Positions 26,906-35,840 of a stretch of DNA of 64,000 nt are shown in pieces. The position numbers and the translations under genes are program-made. Position 1 is the stretch's first letter. Each line of letters opens with the position of its first letter. The notes under the pieces were generated by a model. That model was not told the origin of the DNA. It saw only the letters and a program-made list of their open reading frames with translations, and made no database searches. The stretch lies in NCBI GenBank assembly GCA_035353395.1, contig DAOPZL010000008.1:17317-81316 (forward strand). The letters are read 5' to 3'. Source of the stretch: UBA1801 sp035353395 (GTDB lineage Bacteria; Acidobacteriota; Holophagae; Holophagales; Holophagaceae).

Positions 26906-27736
26906 ATGTACCGACTGACTTTGTTGTTGTCCCTTCCGGCCTTGCTCGCCGCGGCGGATCCATCCGTGCGGGAGATGAGCCTGACGACCCAGGACGGCTT
27001 CGCCCTCTCCGGCACCCTGAGGGTGCCCGAGGGACGCCGCAGGCATCCCGCGGTGATCCTGGTCCATTCGTTCCATTCGGACCGCTCGGGCTGGGACCCG
27101 CTGGTCGAGAAGCTCAACGCGCGAGGCCTCGCCACCCTGGCCGTGGACCTGCGGGGGCACGGGAAGAGCCTCCAGCAGGGCGGGGACTCCGCGACGGTCA
27201 CCTCCACCTACCTGATGGCCTCGGTGGCGATGGGCTACGACCAGATTCCCGCGGACCTGGCGCATGTGGCCGTCTGGCTCCGGAAGCAGAAGGACATCGA
27301 TGGCCGGCACCTGGGTCTGGCGGGGGCCGACGAGGGCGCCTTTGCGGCCCTCTTGGCCTCGAGCAGGATCCAGCCGAAGGCCACCCTGGCCCTGAGCCCG
27401 GTGGGCGCGGAGAACTTCGGCCCGGACGCCCGGCGCCGCATGACGGCCGCGGCCACCCGGGCCCATGCGACGCTGATGGCCTTCGCCGCGGCGGAGGACA
27501 AGGAGGCCGGGGAGAATCTCGCCCCCCTCCGGCCCATCTTCGGCGCCAACATCCGGGATTTCGATGGCAAGCAGCGCGGCCTCGAATACCTGGAGGACCA
27601 CAGCGACGTGATGGCGGTCTTCTTCGCCGAGTACCTCCTTCATCCGCACACCGGCAGGACGGTGGAGAAGGCCAAGCCGGCGGAGAGCCAGGCTCCGGCC
27701 GCGGTGCTCACCCCGGAATCCCAGCCGAACCCCTGA
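26906..27736 (+). CDS. Secreted alpha/beta hydrolase with Asp at the nucleophile position
   Basis: A 276-residue protein with a short signal peptide (MYRLTLLLSLPALLAAA). The fold is that of dienelactone-hydrolase-like or prolyl-oligopeptidase-like enzymes: PAVILVHSFHSDRSGW (oxyanion strand) and LATLAVDLRGHGKS. At the nucleophile elbow the usual GxSxG is GADEG (residues 140-144), placing Asp142 where serine is expected; a candidate catalytic His lies in LEDHSDVMAVF. The substrate is unknown. It could be an Asp-nucleophile hydrolase or an inactive member. It follows dnaJ by 50 nt and ends before an inverted-repeat element. Confidence 0.78.
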   Translation: MYRLTLLLSLPALLAAADPSVREMSLTTQDGFALSGTLRVPEGRRRHPAVILVHSFHSDRSGWDPLVEKLNARGLATLAVDLRGHGKSLQQGGDSATVTSTYLMASVAMGYDQIPADLAHVAVWLRKQKDIDGRHLGLAGADEGAFAALLASSRIQPKATLALSPVGAENFGPDARRRMTAAATRAHATLMAFAAAEDKEAGENLAPLRPIFGANIRDFDGKQRGLEYLEDHSDVMAVFFAEYLLHPHTGRTVEKAKPAESQAPAAVLTPESQPNP

Positions 27737-27752
27737 TTCGAAACGTGTGTCT

Positions 27753-27851
27753 GGAACCGCGAATAACGCGAATGCGCGCTGCGCGCTTGCGCGAATGAAA
27801 AGCCAGGGCCTCAAAACGGATTCTTGCTCCTTCGCGTCCATTCGCGGTTCC
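27753..27851. repeat. Long imperfect inverted repeat (REP/MITE-like element)
   Basis: A 20-nt arm starting GGAACCGCGAATAACGCG (27753-27772) is matched near its full length by the inverse ending ATTCGCGGTTCC (27831-27851), with one small mismatch/insertion. The inside holds two GCGCGC blocks and further copies of GCGAAT. The element lies just after a gene end between convergent genes, shows no coding signature, and is built from the motif (A)CGCGAAT. This looks like a dispersed palindromic intergenic element; copy number cannot be judged from one window. Confidence 0.65.
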
Positions 27852-27892
27852 GCGTCCTTCCTTGCGAGGCCTGCAGGCGCGGTCCGGGCAGA

Positions 27893-28438
27893 TCACTCCG
27901 CCCGGAAGCGTCCCGTCGCTGGATCGAGGAGGAATCCCGCAGGCTGCCCGGCCACGTCTTCGCCGTAGGGCCTGCCCTTGCCGTCGCAGGTGTCCAGGGG
28001 ACGGTCTGAACGCACCCGCAAGGAGGCGCCCGCCCAGCCGGCCAGTTCCAGGGAGCCCGGATAGGGATCGAAGCTCCAGAGCGGGTGGTCGCCGTGGGTT
28101 CCGTCCAGCACGCGTTCCAGGCTGAGGACCTCCAGCACGGGATGTCCCTCGCCCGCACTCACCACCGCAAGGTAGCGGCCGTCCGGCGAGACCGCGAGTT
28201 CGTACGGGAACAGCGCGACCGGCGGCGGCGGGAGTTCACGGAGCCGCGTCCCCTCCTCCAGGAACCACCGGGCGCCCTCCTGTTCCGATCCGCCCACCCT
28301 CAGCCAGCGGTCCTGCGGAAGGCCGGGAAGCGCGGCCTGGATCGCGCCCGGGGCGGAAGGTGCGGGAGAGGGCCCCATGCCCCGGCACCCCCCGAGCGCC
28401 AGCGAGAGGCCCACGAGCAGCGCGCCCCGGAGGACCAT
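27893..28438 (-). CDS. Putative lipoprotein of unknown function
   Basis: A 181-residue protein with a lipoprotein signal peptide ending LALGGC (Cys18), so it should be anchored in the outer or inner membrane facing the periplasm. After a Pro/Ala-rich spacer the mature part has short beta-strand stretches such as FPYELAVSPDGRYLAVVSAGEGHPVLEVLSLE, which resembles one blade of a WD40/beta-propeller repeat. I do not recognise a family. Its ATG (28436-28438) lies 1 nt after the purM stop, so it is co-transcribed with purM; the link is probably positional only. Confidence 0.72.
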   Translation of the reverse strand: MVLRGALLVGLSLALGGCRGMGPSPAPSAPGAIQAALPGLPQDRWLRVGGSEQEGARWFLEEGTRLRELPPPPVALFPYELAVSPDGRYLAVVSAGEGHPVLEVLSLERVLDGTHGDHPLWSFDPYPGSLELAGWAGASLRVRSDRPLDTCDGKGRPYGEDVAGQPAGFLLDPATGRFRAE

Positions 28439-28439
28439 G

Positions 28440-29477
28440 TCAGCGGTAGACGACCTTGCCCTCGCCCTTGGTCAGCTCGCCGAGGACCCAGGGGGCTTCT
28501 CCCCCGGCCTCGAGCTGGCCGAGGACCTGTCCGGCGGCCTCCTTCCGGCAGGCCAGCACCATCCCGACGCCGAGGTTGAAGGAGCGGCGGGCATCCTCGA
28601 TGGGCATCCCGGCCTTCCCGGAAAGGAACCGGAAGAGGGCCGGCACCTCCCAGCTGGCGGTGTCGATGACGGCGTCCAGGTGCCTGGGCAGCACCCGGGG
28701 CAGGTTGTCCGTCAGGCCGCCGCCCGTGATGTGGGCCATGGCGACCAGCTGGCGGGCCTTCACGAGGGGCATGACCGGCTTCAGGTAGCTCCGGTGGGTC
28801 GCGAGAAGCGCGTCCGCCACGGTCATCCCCGTTCCCGGCAGCTCGTCCGAGACCTTCAGCCCCTCGACCTCGAAGCAGACCTTCCGGGCCAGGGAGTAGC
28901 CGTTGGTGTGCAGCCCGGAGCTGCGGAGACCGACGAGCACGTCCCCCTCGGCCATGGCGTCCAGGCGGGGCAGGAGATCGTCCTCGTCCACCATCCCCAC
29001 GATGGTGCCGGCCACGTCCACCTCCCCTTCGGCGTACACCCCCGGCATCTCCGCCAGCTCGCCGCCGATGAGGGCGCAGCCCGCTTCCCGGCAGGCATCG
29101 GCCATGCCCTTCACGATCTGCTCGATCACCTCGGGCTCCAGGCGCTGGGCGGCGATGTAGTCCAGGAAGAACAGAGGTCGGGCGCCCTGCACGAGGATGT
29201 CGTTGATGCAGTGGTTCACCAGGTCCGCCCCCACGGTGTCCCACTTGCCCGCGAGGCGCGCCACCTTCATCTTGGTGCCCACGCCGTCCATGGAGGCCAC
29301 GAGGACCGGCTTCGCTTCCGGGAACTGGGCCGCGAACAGGCCCCCGAAGAGGCCGATGTCGCTGCGGACCCCGGGCGTCTTCGTGGCCTTCACCAGCGGC
29401 TTGATCCTGGCCAGGGCGTCGTCCTGGCGATTGATGTCCACGCCGGCGGCGGCGTACGTGACCGGCTGCTTGCTCAT
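28440..29477 (-). CDS. purM: Phosphoribosylformylglycinamidine cyclo-ligase
   Basis: A 345-residue enzyme of purine synthesis that closes the imidazole ring (FGAM + ATP to AIR). The family markers are present: TYAAAGVDINRQDDAL at the N-terminus, VLVASMDGVGTKMKVA, NHCINDILVQGARPLFFLDY, GGELAEMPGVY, GLRSSGLHTNGYSLAR and HITGGGLTDNLPRVLP. Start ATG 29475-29477 has GGAGG 5 nt upstream. A lipoprotein gene follows at once. It is divergent from folE, with about 104 nt between the starts. Confidence 0.97.
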   Translation of the reverse strand: MSKQPVTYAAAGVDINRQDDALARIKPLVKATKTPGVRSDIGLFGGLFAAQFPEAKPVLVASMDGVGTKMKVARLAGKWDTVGADLVNHCINDILVQGARPLFFLDYIAAQRLEPEVIEQIVKGMADACREAGCALIGGELAEMPGVYAEGEVDVAGTIVGMVDEDDLLPRLDAMAEGDVLVGLRSSGLHTNGYSLARKVCFEVEGLKVSDELPGTGMTVADALLATHRSYLKPVMPLVKARQLVAMAHITGGGLTDNLPRVLPRHLDAVIDTASWEVPALFRFLSGKAGMPIEDARRSFNLGVGMVLACRKEAAGQVLGQLEAGGEAPWVLGELTKGEGKVVYR

Positions 29478-29581
29478 GGGGCCTCCAGAACAGACATGAT
29501 CCCACAGGGAGCGCCCCATGCGGATCACTACCCTTTCCCTCCGGGATGGTGGCACTCTGGTCTTCGAACTCGGGAGCCCCC

Positions 29582-30124
29582 ATGCCCTTCGATGAAGCCA
29601 GAATTTCCCGGGCCGTCCGCGAGCTGCTTGGCGGCTTCGGGCTCGATCCGGACTCCCCCGAGCTGCGGAAGACGCCCTGCCGGGTGGCCGAGTTCTGGCG
29701 GGTCCGCCTGGCCGGCTACGAGACGGACCTGGCGGCGGAACTGCAGCCCCTCCCGGGCATCCTGGCCCCCTGCCCCGTGGTCCTGGAGCGGATCCCCTTC
29801 GTGAGCACCTGCGAACACCACCTGGCCCCCTTCTACGGCTACGCCACCGTGGGCTACCTGCCGGGGGAGGGCGGCACCGTCGGCATCTCGAAGCTGGCGC
29901 GGGTGGTCCAGGCCTACGCCAACCGGCTCCAGGTCCAGGAGCGCATGACCCAGCAGATCTTCGAGACCCTGGAGACCCACCTCCGCCCGGCGGCCTGGGG
30001 CGTGAAGCTGACCGCCGAGCACACCTGCATGAGCCAGCGGGGCGTGAAGGTCCACGATGTCCCCGTGACGACGTTCCTCTTCGGGGGCACCTGGGAGGGA
30101 GCCCCTCCCCCCGAGTTCCGGTAG
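29582..30124 (+). CDS. folE: GTP cyclohydrolase I
   Basis: A 180-residue enzyme that converts GTP to 7,8-dihydroneopterin triphosphate, the first step of folate synthesis. Zinc ligands are Cys77 and His80 in VSTCEHHLAPF and Cys149 in AEHTCMSQRG; the substrate-contact segment GISKLARVVQAYANRLQVQERMTQQI is intact. The ATG at 29582 was chosen over an earlier in-frame ATG (29546) because the family N-terminus (DEARISRAVRELL) begins there. Confidence 0.97.
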   Translation: MPFDEARISRAVRELLGGFGLDPDSPELRKTPCRVAEFWRVRLAGYETDLAAELQPLPGILAPCPVVLERIPFVSTCEHHLAPFYGYATVGYLPGEGGTVGISKLARVVQAYANRLQVQERMTQQIFETLETHLRPAAWGVKLTAEHTCMSQRGVKVHDVPVTTFLFGGTWEGAPPPEFR

Positions 30125-30251
30125 CCGGCCTCCGGCAGATTCCTCCCGCCCAGGATGAAAAGGAAAGGAACATATCCGGGAGCCCGTGCATCCCAGATAC
30201 TGTCCGATTCATGAAAACCTGCCCAAGCGGCGAAGAGACCGGAGGAGATTC

Positions 30252-30839
30252 ATGTCATACGAGGGCAAGAACTACGATCACCTGAAGGGCGGAGCCGTGA
30301 AGGGGCTCAGCGACAGCCAGCTGGACCAGCACTTCACCCTCTACAAGGGCTACATCGCCAAGCTGAACGAGATCGAGCAGAAGCTGGCCGTGGCCGACAA
30401 CACGAAGCCCAACTATTCCTTCAGCGACTACAGCGAACTCAAGCGCCGCGAGGCGGTCGCGTTCAACGGCTCCTTCCTGCACGAGCTCTATTTCGAAAAC
30501 CTGGGCGCCGACGATGCCGTCAGCCCGGCCCTGCAGCAGGCCCTGGACGCCCAGGGGGGGAAGGACAAGGTGGTCGCCGACCTCAAGGCCGCCGCCCTGT
30601 GCGGCCCCGGATGGGCCGTCCTCACCCGCAACCGCCGGGACGGGAAGCTCCACACCTACTTCTTCGGGGAGCACCACCTGGGCCTGCCCATCGAGCAGGA
30701 CCTGCTGGTGGTCCTGGACAGCTGGGAGCATGCCTTCATGGTGGACTACGGCATCGCCCGCGCGAAATACGCCGACATGTTCGCCGAGAACATCAAGTGG
30801 AGCGAGGTCAGCAAGCGGTTCGCCGCCGCCACGAAGTAG
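30252..30839 (+). CDS. Superoxide dismutase, Fe/Mn type
   Basis: A 195-residue cytoplasmic enzyme that converts superoxide to hydrogen peroxide and oxygen. The four metal ligands are visible: His27 (QHFTLYKGY), His77 (FNGSFLHELYFENL), Asp156 and His160 (DSWEHAF). The first ligand motif lacks the common HHxxY double histidine, and the C-terminal SOD domain reads GPGWAVL...LLVVLDSWEHAFMVDYG. I would not choose between iron and manganese from this alone. The start ATG 30252 has GGAGGAGA upstream. It is convergent with the riboflavin synthase gene. Confidence 0.93.
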   Translation: MSYEGKNYDHLKGGAVKGLSDSQLDQHFTLYKGYIAKLNEIEQKLAVADNTKPNYSFSDYSELKRREAVAFNGSFLHELYFENLGADDAVSPALQQALDAQGGKDKVVADLKAAALCGPGWAVLTRNRRDGKLHTYFFGEHHLGLPIEQDLLVVLDSWEHAFMVDYGIARAKYADMFAENIKWSEVSKRFAAATK

Positions 30840-30872
30840 CCTCAGGCAGGTCCAGGAAGCGCGGCGGGTCCC

Positions 30873-31505
30873 TCAGGCCCAGCCGCGCTTCGCGAATGCC
30901 CGCAGCTTCTCGTCGCTGTCCGCCAGGGCCAGGCTCCTGGCGACGAAGCGCCCCACCGGGTCCACCTCCAGGTTGACCTCCACACCGGCGCTCATCCCGC
31001 ACAGCCTCGTGCTCCGTACGGTCTCCGGGATCAGGGCCACCGTGAACCAGTCGCGCCCGCAGTCCACGACCGTGAGGGAGATGCCGTCCACGGTGACGGA
31101 GGACTTGGCGGCGATCATCGAGGCCAGCTCCGCCGGCATCGAGAAGCGCCAGGTGCCCTCGTCCTGCGGGCGGTCCAGCAGCCTTCCCACGCCGTCCACA
31201 TGGCCGGAAACCAGGTGGCCGTCCAGGGGGTCGCCCACCCGGAGGCTCGGCTCCAGGTTGAGCACCGCCCCCCTGGCCAGGCGGGCGAGGGTCGTCCTCC
31301 CGAGCGTCTCCTCGGAGAGATCGGCGTCGAAGTGCCGGCTCGCCCTGGCCACGGAAGTGAGGCAGGTACCGTTGACCGCGATGCTCGCGCCGATCTCCGC
31401 CCGCTCCAGCAGGCCCTCCGGCGCCGAGATGCGCAGGCGCGCCCCCCCGGGCCTCGGCGAGCGGCCCTCGAAGGTCCCCAGGAATCGGATCAAGCCGGTG
31501 AACAC
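30873..31505 (-). CDS. ribE: Riboflavin synthase, alpha chain
   Basis: A 210-residue protein made of two lumazine-binding barrels: the first starts MFTGLIRFLGTF and contains IAVNGTCLTSVA, the second contains HLVSGHVDGVGRL and VTVDGISLTVVD. The enzyme dismutates two 6,7-dimethyl-8-ribityllumazine molecules to riboflavin. The start is GTG 31503-31505 with GGGAGG 6 nt upstream. No ribBA, ribD or ribH gene is adjacent, and no FMN riboswitch was seen upstream. The DUF58 gene lies on the opposite strand, starting 43 nt away. Confidence 0.95.
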   Translation of the reverse strand: MFTGLIRFLGTFEGRSPRPGGARLRISAPEGLLERAEIGASIAVNGTCLTSVARASRHFDADLSEETLGRTTLARLARGAVLNLEPSLRVGDPLDGHLVSGHVDGVGRLLDRPQDEGTWRFSMPAELASMIAAKSSVTVDGISLTVVDCGRDWFTVALIPETVRSTRLCGMSAGVEVNLEVDPVGRFVARSLALADSDEKLRAFAKRGWA

Positions 31506-31547
31506 GCATCCTCCCGATCAAGGCGTCCAGGACACCCGGAAGAGTCC

Positions 31548-32525
31548 ATGATGGCAGACATGAAACTCTGGGATGACAAACGGCTCCGCCTGACCCTCAC
31601 GAGGCTGGGGCTCGAATACCTGGCGGCGCTCTTCCTGATCGGGTTCTTCGCCGTCAATACCGGGAACAACCTGCTCTACCTGGTCTTCTCCCTCATGCTC
31701 GGACTCTTCCTGGTCTCCGGCTGGGTCAGCCGCCGGGCCCTGGAGGGCCTGGACCTGCTGGCCGTCGAGGAGGGCAACCTCTTCGCCAGGGTGCAGGGAG
31801 GGATCCGGGTGCGCCTCCTGGACCGCCATCCCCGGCGGCCCCGGGGCCTGGAGGTGCACCTCGGCCTCGACCAGGCGCGCGTGGAGCCCGGCTTCTTCGG
31901 AGGCGGGTCCGGCGGCGGGAAGCCGGCCCTCGTCGTGCTCCACGCCCGCCCCGAGCGGCGCGGCTGGTGCCGGGCCCGCCACCTGGAGCTGCGGACGCGC
32001 TTCCCCTTCGGCTTCCTGGAGAAGGCGTGGCGGTTCCCCCTGGACCAGGAACTGCTCGTCCTCCCCCACCCGAGATCCAGCGCCCTCCAGGGAGATGCCG
32101 GCGGGGAAGCCCGGTTCTTCGTGCCCAGGCCCGGCCGCTCCTCCCCGGAAGGCGCGCGCCCTTTCCGCACCGGCGACCCGCTCAGCCAGGTCCACTGGAA
32201 GCGGACGGCGCAGCGGGGAGAGCCCTGGGTCCGGACCTTCGAGGGGGAACAGCCCGCGGGTCTGCGCCTGTCCCTGGACATGGGCGCCTGGAGCCCCGGA
32301 ACCGCCTTCGAGACGGAACTGGAGCGCCTGTCGGGGGCCATCCTGCAGGCCCGTCTCCTCAGGCAGGAAGTCCTCCTGGTCGTCCATTCCCGCGAGGGGA
32401 CCCGGGAACACGCGGGGCCGACGGCATGCTGGCGGGCGCTGGCCGTGGCCTGTGCCCAGGGAGGAGGATTCCGGGATCCTGGAACGACTGACGCTTTCAC
32501 GGCCCAGGGATTGGCAATACCCTAG
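31548..32525 (+). CDS. DUF58 domain membrane protein
   Basis: A 325-residue protein with two N-terminal transmembrane helices (about 19-38 and 40-60, YLAALFLIGFFAVNTGNNLLYLVFSLMLGLF) and a C-terminal DUF58 domain with the signature GARPFRTGDPLSQVHWKRTAQRGEPWVRTFE. DUF58 proteins usually occur with MoxR-type ATPases and VWA proteins; none is seen here. Two starts are possible, ATG 31548 or 31551, the first having GGAAGAG upstream. Cytidine deaminase follows 19 nt after its stop. Confidence 0.88.
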   Translation: MMADMKLWDDKRLRLTLTRLGLEYLAALFLIGFFAVNTGNNLLYLVFSLMLGLFLVSGWVSRRALEGLDLLAVEEGNLFARVQGGIRVRLLDRHPRRPRGLEVHLGLDQARVEPGFFGGGSGGGKPALVVLHARPERRGWCRARHLELRTRFPFGFLEKAWRFPLDQELLVLPHPRSSALQGDAGGEARFFVPRPGRSSPEGARPFRTGDPLSQVHWKRTAQRGEPWVRTFEGEQPAGLRLSLDMGAWSPGTAFETELERLSGAILQARLLRQEVLLVVHSREGTREHAGPTACWRALAVACAQGGGFRDPGTTDAFTAQGLAIP

Positions 32526-32544
32526 AGCCAACACCGAGGTGCCC

Positions 32545-33006
32545 GTGTCTTTCGATCCACTCGACGCTGCAGGTTGGGAGCCGATGCTGCAGGCCGCCTG
32601 GCGGGCCTGGGAGCACGCCTACGTCCCCTATTCGGGCTTCCGGGTGGGCGCCGCCCTCCGGACCCAGGACGGCACGATCGTCGCGGGCTGCAACGTCGAG
32701 AACGCCAGCTATTCGGTCACCCAGTGCGCGGAACGGACGGCCCTCTGCGCCGCCGTGTCGCGGGGCCTGCGCCCCGGCGGACTGGAGGCCCTGGTCGTGG
32801 TGACGGAGGGGGGCGACCTCACGCCCCCCTGCGGCGCATGCCGCCAGGCCCTCGCCGAGTTCGCGGATTCGTTGCCCGTCCTGCTGGCCAACCGGTCCAC
32901 CCGCGCCCTCTTCGAGCTGCGGGACCTGCTGCCCCGCGCCTTCACGGGCCGGAACCTGGGTCTCGCGGAGGCCGGGGCGCTACCGGAAAACGGACTGAAT
33001 CCATAG
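32545..33006 (+). CDS. cdd: Cytidine deaminase
   Basis: A protein of 153 residues that deaminates cytidine and deoxycytidine to uridine forms for pyrimidine salvage. The zinc site is complete: NASYSVTQCAERTALCAAVS with the catalytic Glu after the first Cys, and PPCGACRQALAEF with the other two Cys. The start is uncertain: GTG 32545 has GAGG 5 nt upstream, but ATG 32584 (140 residues) would give a product closer to the usual family length. It follows the DUF58 gene in the same direction and precedes the TPR gene by 27 nt. Confidence 0.93.
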   Translation: MSFDPLDAAGWEPMLQAAWRAWEHAYVPYSGFRVGAALRTQDGTIVAGCNVENASYSVTQCAERTALCAAVSRGLRPGGLEALVVVTEGGDLTPPCGACRQALAEFADSLPVLLANRSTRALFELRDLLPRAFTGRNLGLAEAGALPENGLNP

Positions 33007-33033
33007 ACTGAACCCATCGTCCCGAGGAATCGG

Positions 33034-35748
33034 ATGGCCATCGACCGCACCAAGATCCAGAAACAAGCCGAGAGCTTCGTGGCTTCCGGAAGAATCGACC
33101 GGGCCATCGAAGAGTTCCTGAAGCTCCTGGAGGACAAGCCCAACGACCTCCTGATGATGAACCGCATCGGGGACCTCTGCCTCCAGGCCGGGAAGACCCG
33201 GGATGCCGTCGACATGTTCAAGCGTGCCGGCACGGGCTACGAGCGGGACGGATTCATCCCCAAGGCCACGGCGGTGTTCAAGAAGGCCCGCCGGTCCGCC
33301 CCCGAGGACGCGGACGTGGCGAGCCGGCTGGCGGACCTCTACCGCCAGACCAACCTGATCAAGGACGCCATCCAGATCCACATCGAGATGGCGGAGCAGT
33401 TCACGAAGAAGGGGCTCCTCAAGCGCGCGCTCGAGGAGTTCGCCCAGGTCGTGGAACTGGACCCCAAGAACCTCAAGAACAAGGTGAAGCTCGCGGACCT
33501 CTACAACAAGGAGGGCATGAAGGAACGCGCCGCCTCCATCTACCTGGAGGTCGCCGAGGCCCTCGCCATCGAGCAGATGCACAGCGAGGCCTACCAGATC
33601 CTGGAGCGCGCGAAGACCATGACCACCGCGCCCCAGGTGTTCCTGACCCAGTCGCGGCTCTGCGTGATCCAGAAGGATCTCACCGGCGCGGTGATGCACC
33701 TCCGCGAAGGGCTCTCCGCCAACCCGAGGAGCCCTGAGATCCTGGAAGCCCTCGCCGAGGTGGAACTCCAGTCCAGGAGCCCCGAGAAGGCGCTCGAGGC
33801 CCTGGCCCAGATCCCCCAGCTCCCGGAAAAGGCGATGGCCTTGTGCGAGCGGGCCCTGCGCGAGATGGCCAAGGCCGGGATGGCGAACGAGGGCCTCAAG
33901 CTCTTCAAGGCGATCGGGCGGGACTACGCGAGGCGCGGCATGGGGGAGACCGCCTCCAAGGCCCTCCGGAACGCCATGCAGAGCTTCTTCACGGCCGAGA
34001 CCTGGCTCCAGCTCGCGGAGATCGCCCACCACGGCGGCAATAAGCCCGAGCGCACGGATGCCCTTCGGCGGGCCTACGAGGAGGCCAAGCTCGTCGGGGA
34101 CGAGGCCCTGGCGGCCTCCGTGCTGGAACAGCTCCGGGACCTGGGGGTCACCGACGAGCAGATCGCCCTGCCTCCCCAGGCCCCCGCGCCCCAGCCTCCG
34201 AGCCCGGCCCCCACGGAGACCTTCACCGGCTACGAGCGCACGGAAGTGGACCCGGTCCGCCGGATGCAGATCCAGCAGCTCCAGCGCGACGCGGAGAACT
34301 TCGTCCGGGCCCGGTTCATGGACAAGGCGCAGGAGGCCTTCTCGAGCATCCTGGAGCTGGATCCCACGAACCGCGACGCCATCCACCGCATCGCGGAGAT
34401 CATCAAGGCCAGCGGCAAGATGACCGCCGTCCAGATGCACTACGTCAAGATGGCCGAGAAGCTGGCCGCCATCGGCTCAAGGGAGATGGCACTGGAGATG
34501 CTCGACAAGGCCGAGGCCCTCTTCCCGGGCTCGACGAGGCTCTACCGGCGGACCCTGGGCCTGATGGACGTCCAGCCGCCGCCCCCCCCGGCCGTCGAGG
34601 CGGATCGAGGCCAGATCATCGGCCTGGGCGCGGGCTCCGGCTTCCCCGAACCCCCCGTCCCGGGACTTCCCAGCGACCTGGACATCCTCATCGCCCTGGA
34701 CGAGGACCGGAAAGGCACTGAAGTCCAGGCCCCCCCGGCGTTCGCTGCGCCTCCGGACCTGATCCCCCTGGACGAGTTCAATCCCAGGACCACCCAGGGA
34801 ACCGGCCTCCTTCTCCCGCCCCTGCCGACCGATTCCATGGACCTGAGCGCCGCGGACCTCCGGGCCCTGCTCCCGGAACCGGAACCCGGCCCCCTGGACA
34901 CCCGCGCGCTCCCGCCCGAACTGGAGCCCCTGGAACTGGAGCCGCTCTCCTTCGCCCCCCAGATGCCCGCAGTGGCGACGTTCCAGCAGGTCCCTCCCAT
35001 CCCGGAGCCGGACCTCGCGGCCGCCGCCATCGACGAGGACCTCGCCGCCACCCTTTCCGACATCGACTTCCAGCTGGACTACGGGAGCCCCGAGGAGGCC
35101 AAGATCGAGATCGAGAACGCCCTCGAGGCCCATCCCGGCCACCCGGCGCTGCGGGCCCGCCTCGAGACGGTGGAGGAGTCCCTCCGCCGGATGGGCCGCG
35201 AGACCGGGGCCGCCGCCCTGCCGGAGACGGAGGAGGGCCACTCCTTCTTCGACCTCACGGACGTGCTGGGCGACGCCCTGCTGGAGAGCGGCGAGGGCGA
35301 GGAGATGCACGACGCCACCAACGTCGTGGAGAAGATCCAGAGCGTCGACCAGCTGTTCAACGCCTTCCGCGAAGGGGTCGAACAGCAGGTCAAGGTCGAC
35401 GACTACGACACCCACTACAACCTGGGCATCGCCTACAAGGAGATGATGCTGCTGGAGCCGGCCATGGAGGAGTTCAAGAAGGCCATGCTCGACCCCGAGC
35501 GCACCCTCGAATGCTGCTCCATGCTCTCCATCTGCGAACTCGCCCGGGGGAACCACGACGCGGCCTCGGAATGGCTGCACCGCGGCATCGACACCCCCGG
35601 CTGGCCGCCGGAGGACACCATCGGCCTCCGCTACGACCTGGGCGAGATCCTGGAGCAGCAGGGACGGAAGGACGAAGCCCTCGAGCAGTTCCGCCTGGTC
35701 TACGACATCAACCCCGAATACCGGGAAGTCGCGGCCAAGCTGGCATGA
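33034..35748 (+). CDS. Large tetratricopeptide-repeat protein
   Basis: A 904-residue protein without signal peptide or membrane segment. Residues 1-380 are a run of TPR-like helix pairs (RIDRAIEEFLKLLEDKPNDLLMMNRIGDLCLQAGKTRDAVDMF and following). A further pair of repeats spans about 410-505, then a Pro- and acid-rich, probably disordered stretch of some 180 residues (PLDTRALPPELEPLELEPL), and a C-terminal block of further TPRs (YDTHYNLGIAYKEMMLLEPAMEEFKKAM). It should be a protein-interaction scaffold. Similar proteins are common in Acidobacteria and deltaproteobacteria, but I cannot name partners. GAGGAA precedes the ATG. Confidence 0.88.
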   Translation: MAIDRTKIQKQAESFVASGRIDRAIEEFLKLLEDKPNDLLMMNRIGDLCLQAGKTRDAVDMFKRAGTGYERDGFIPKATAVFKKARRSAPEDADVASRLADLYRQTNLIKDAIQIHIEMAEQFTKKGLLKRALEEFAQVVELDPKNLKNKVKLADLYNKEGMKERAASIYLEVAEALAIEQMHSEAYQILERAKTMTTAPQVFLTQSRLCVIQKDLTGAVMHLREGLSANPRSPEILEALAEVELQSRSPEKALEALAQIPQLPEKAMALCERALREMAKAGMANEGLKLFKAIGRDYARRGMGETASKALRNAMQSFFTAETWLQLAEIAHHGGNKPERTDALRRAYEEAKLVGDEALAASVLEQLRDLGVTDEQIALPPQAPAPQPPSPAPTETFTGYERTEVDPVRRMQIQQLQRDAENFVRARFMDKAQEAFSSILELDPTNRDAIHRIAEIIKASGKMTAVQMHYVKMAEKLAAIGSREMALEMLDKAEALFPGSTRLYRRTLGLMDVQPPPPPAVEADRGQIIGLGAGSGFPEPPVPGLPSDLDILIALDEDRKGTEVQAPPAFAAPPDLIPLDEFNPRTTQGTGLLLPPLPTDSMDLSAADLRALLPEPEPGPLDTRALPPELEPLELEPLSFAPQMPAVATFQQVPPIPEPDLAAAAIDEDLAATLSDIDFQLDYGSPEEAKIEIENALEAHPGHPALRARLETVEESLRRMGRETGAAALPETEEGHSFFDLTDVLGDALLESGEGEEMHDATNVVEKIQSVDQLFNAFREGVEQQVKVDDYDTHYNLGIAYKEMMLLEPAMEEFKKAMLDPERTLECCSMLSICELARGNHDAASEWLHRGIDTPGWPPEDTIGLRYDLGEILEQQGRKDEALEQFRLVYDINPEYREVAAKLA

Positions 35749-35840
35749 CGTCGGCACCCGAGGTCCGGACGGCCGGCGTTTCGACCAGCCAAGCCGGATA
35801 ATGATAAATATTATTTAATTATTCAGTCTCGCCTTCCGAA
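35749..35840. other. Short AT-rich island between convergent genes
   Basis: Between the stop codons of the TPR gene and fmt lies a 30-nt stretch of nearly pure A/T (about 35797-35825) with a small inverted repeat (ATAAT-gataaat-ATTAT). It may serve as a weak bidirectional terminator. No gene is present. Confidence 0.35.
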
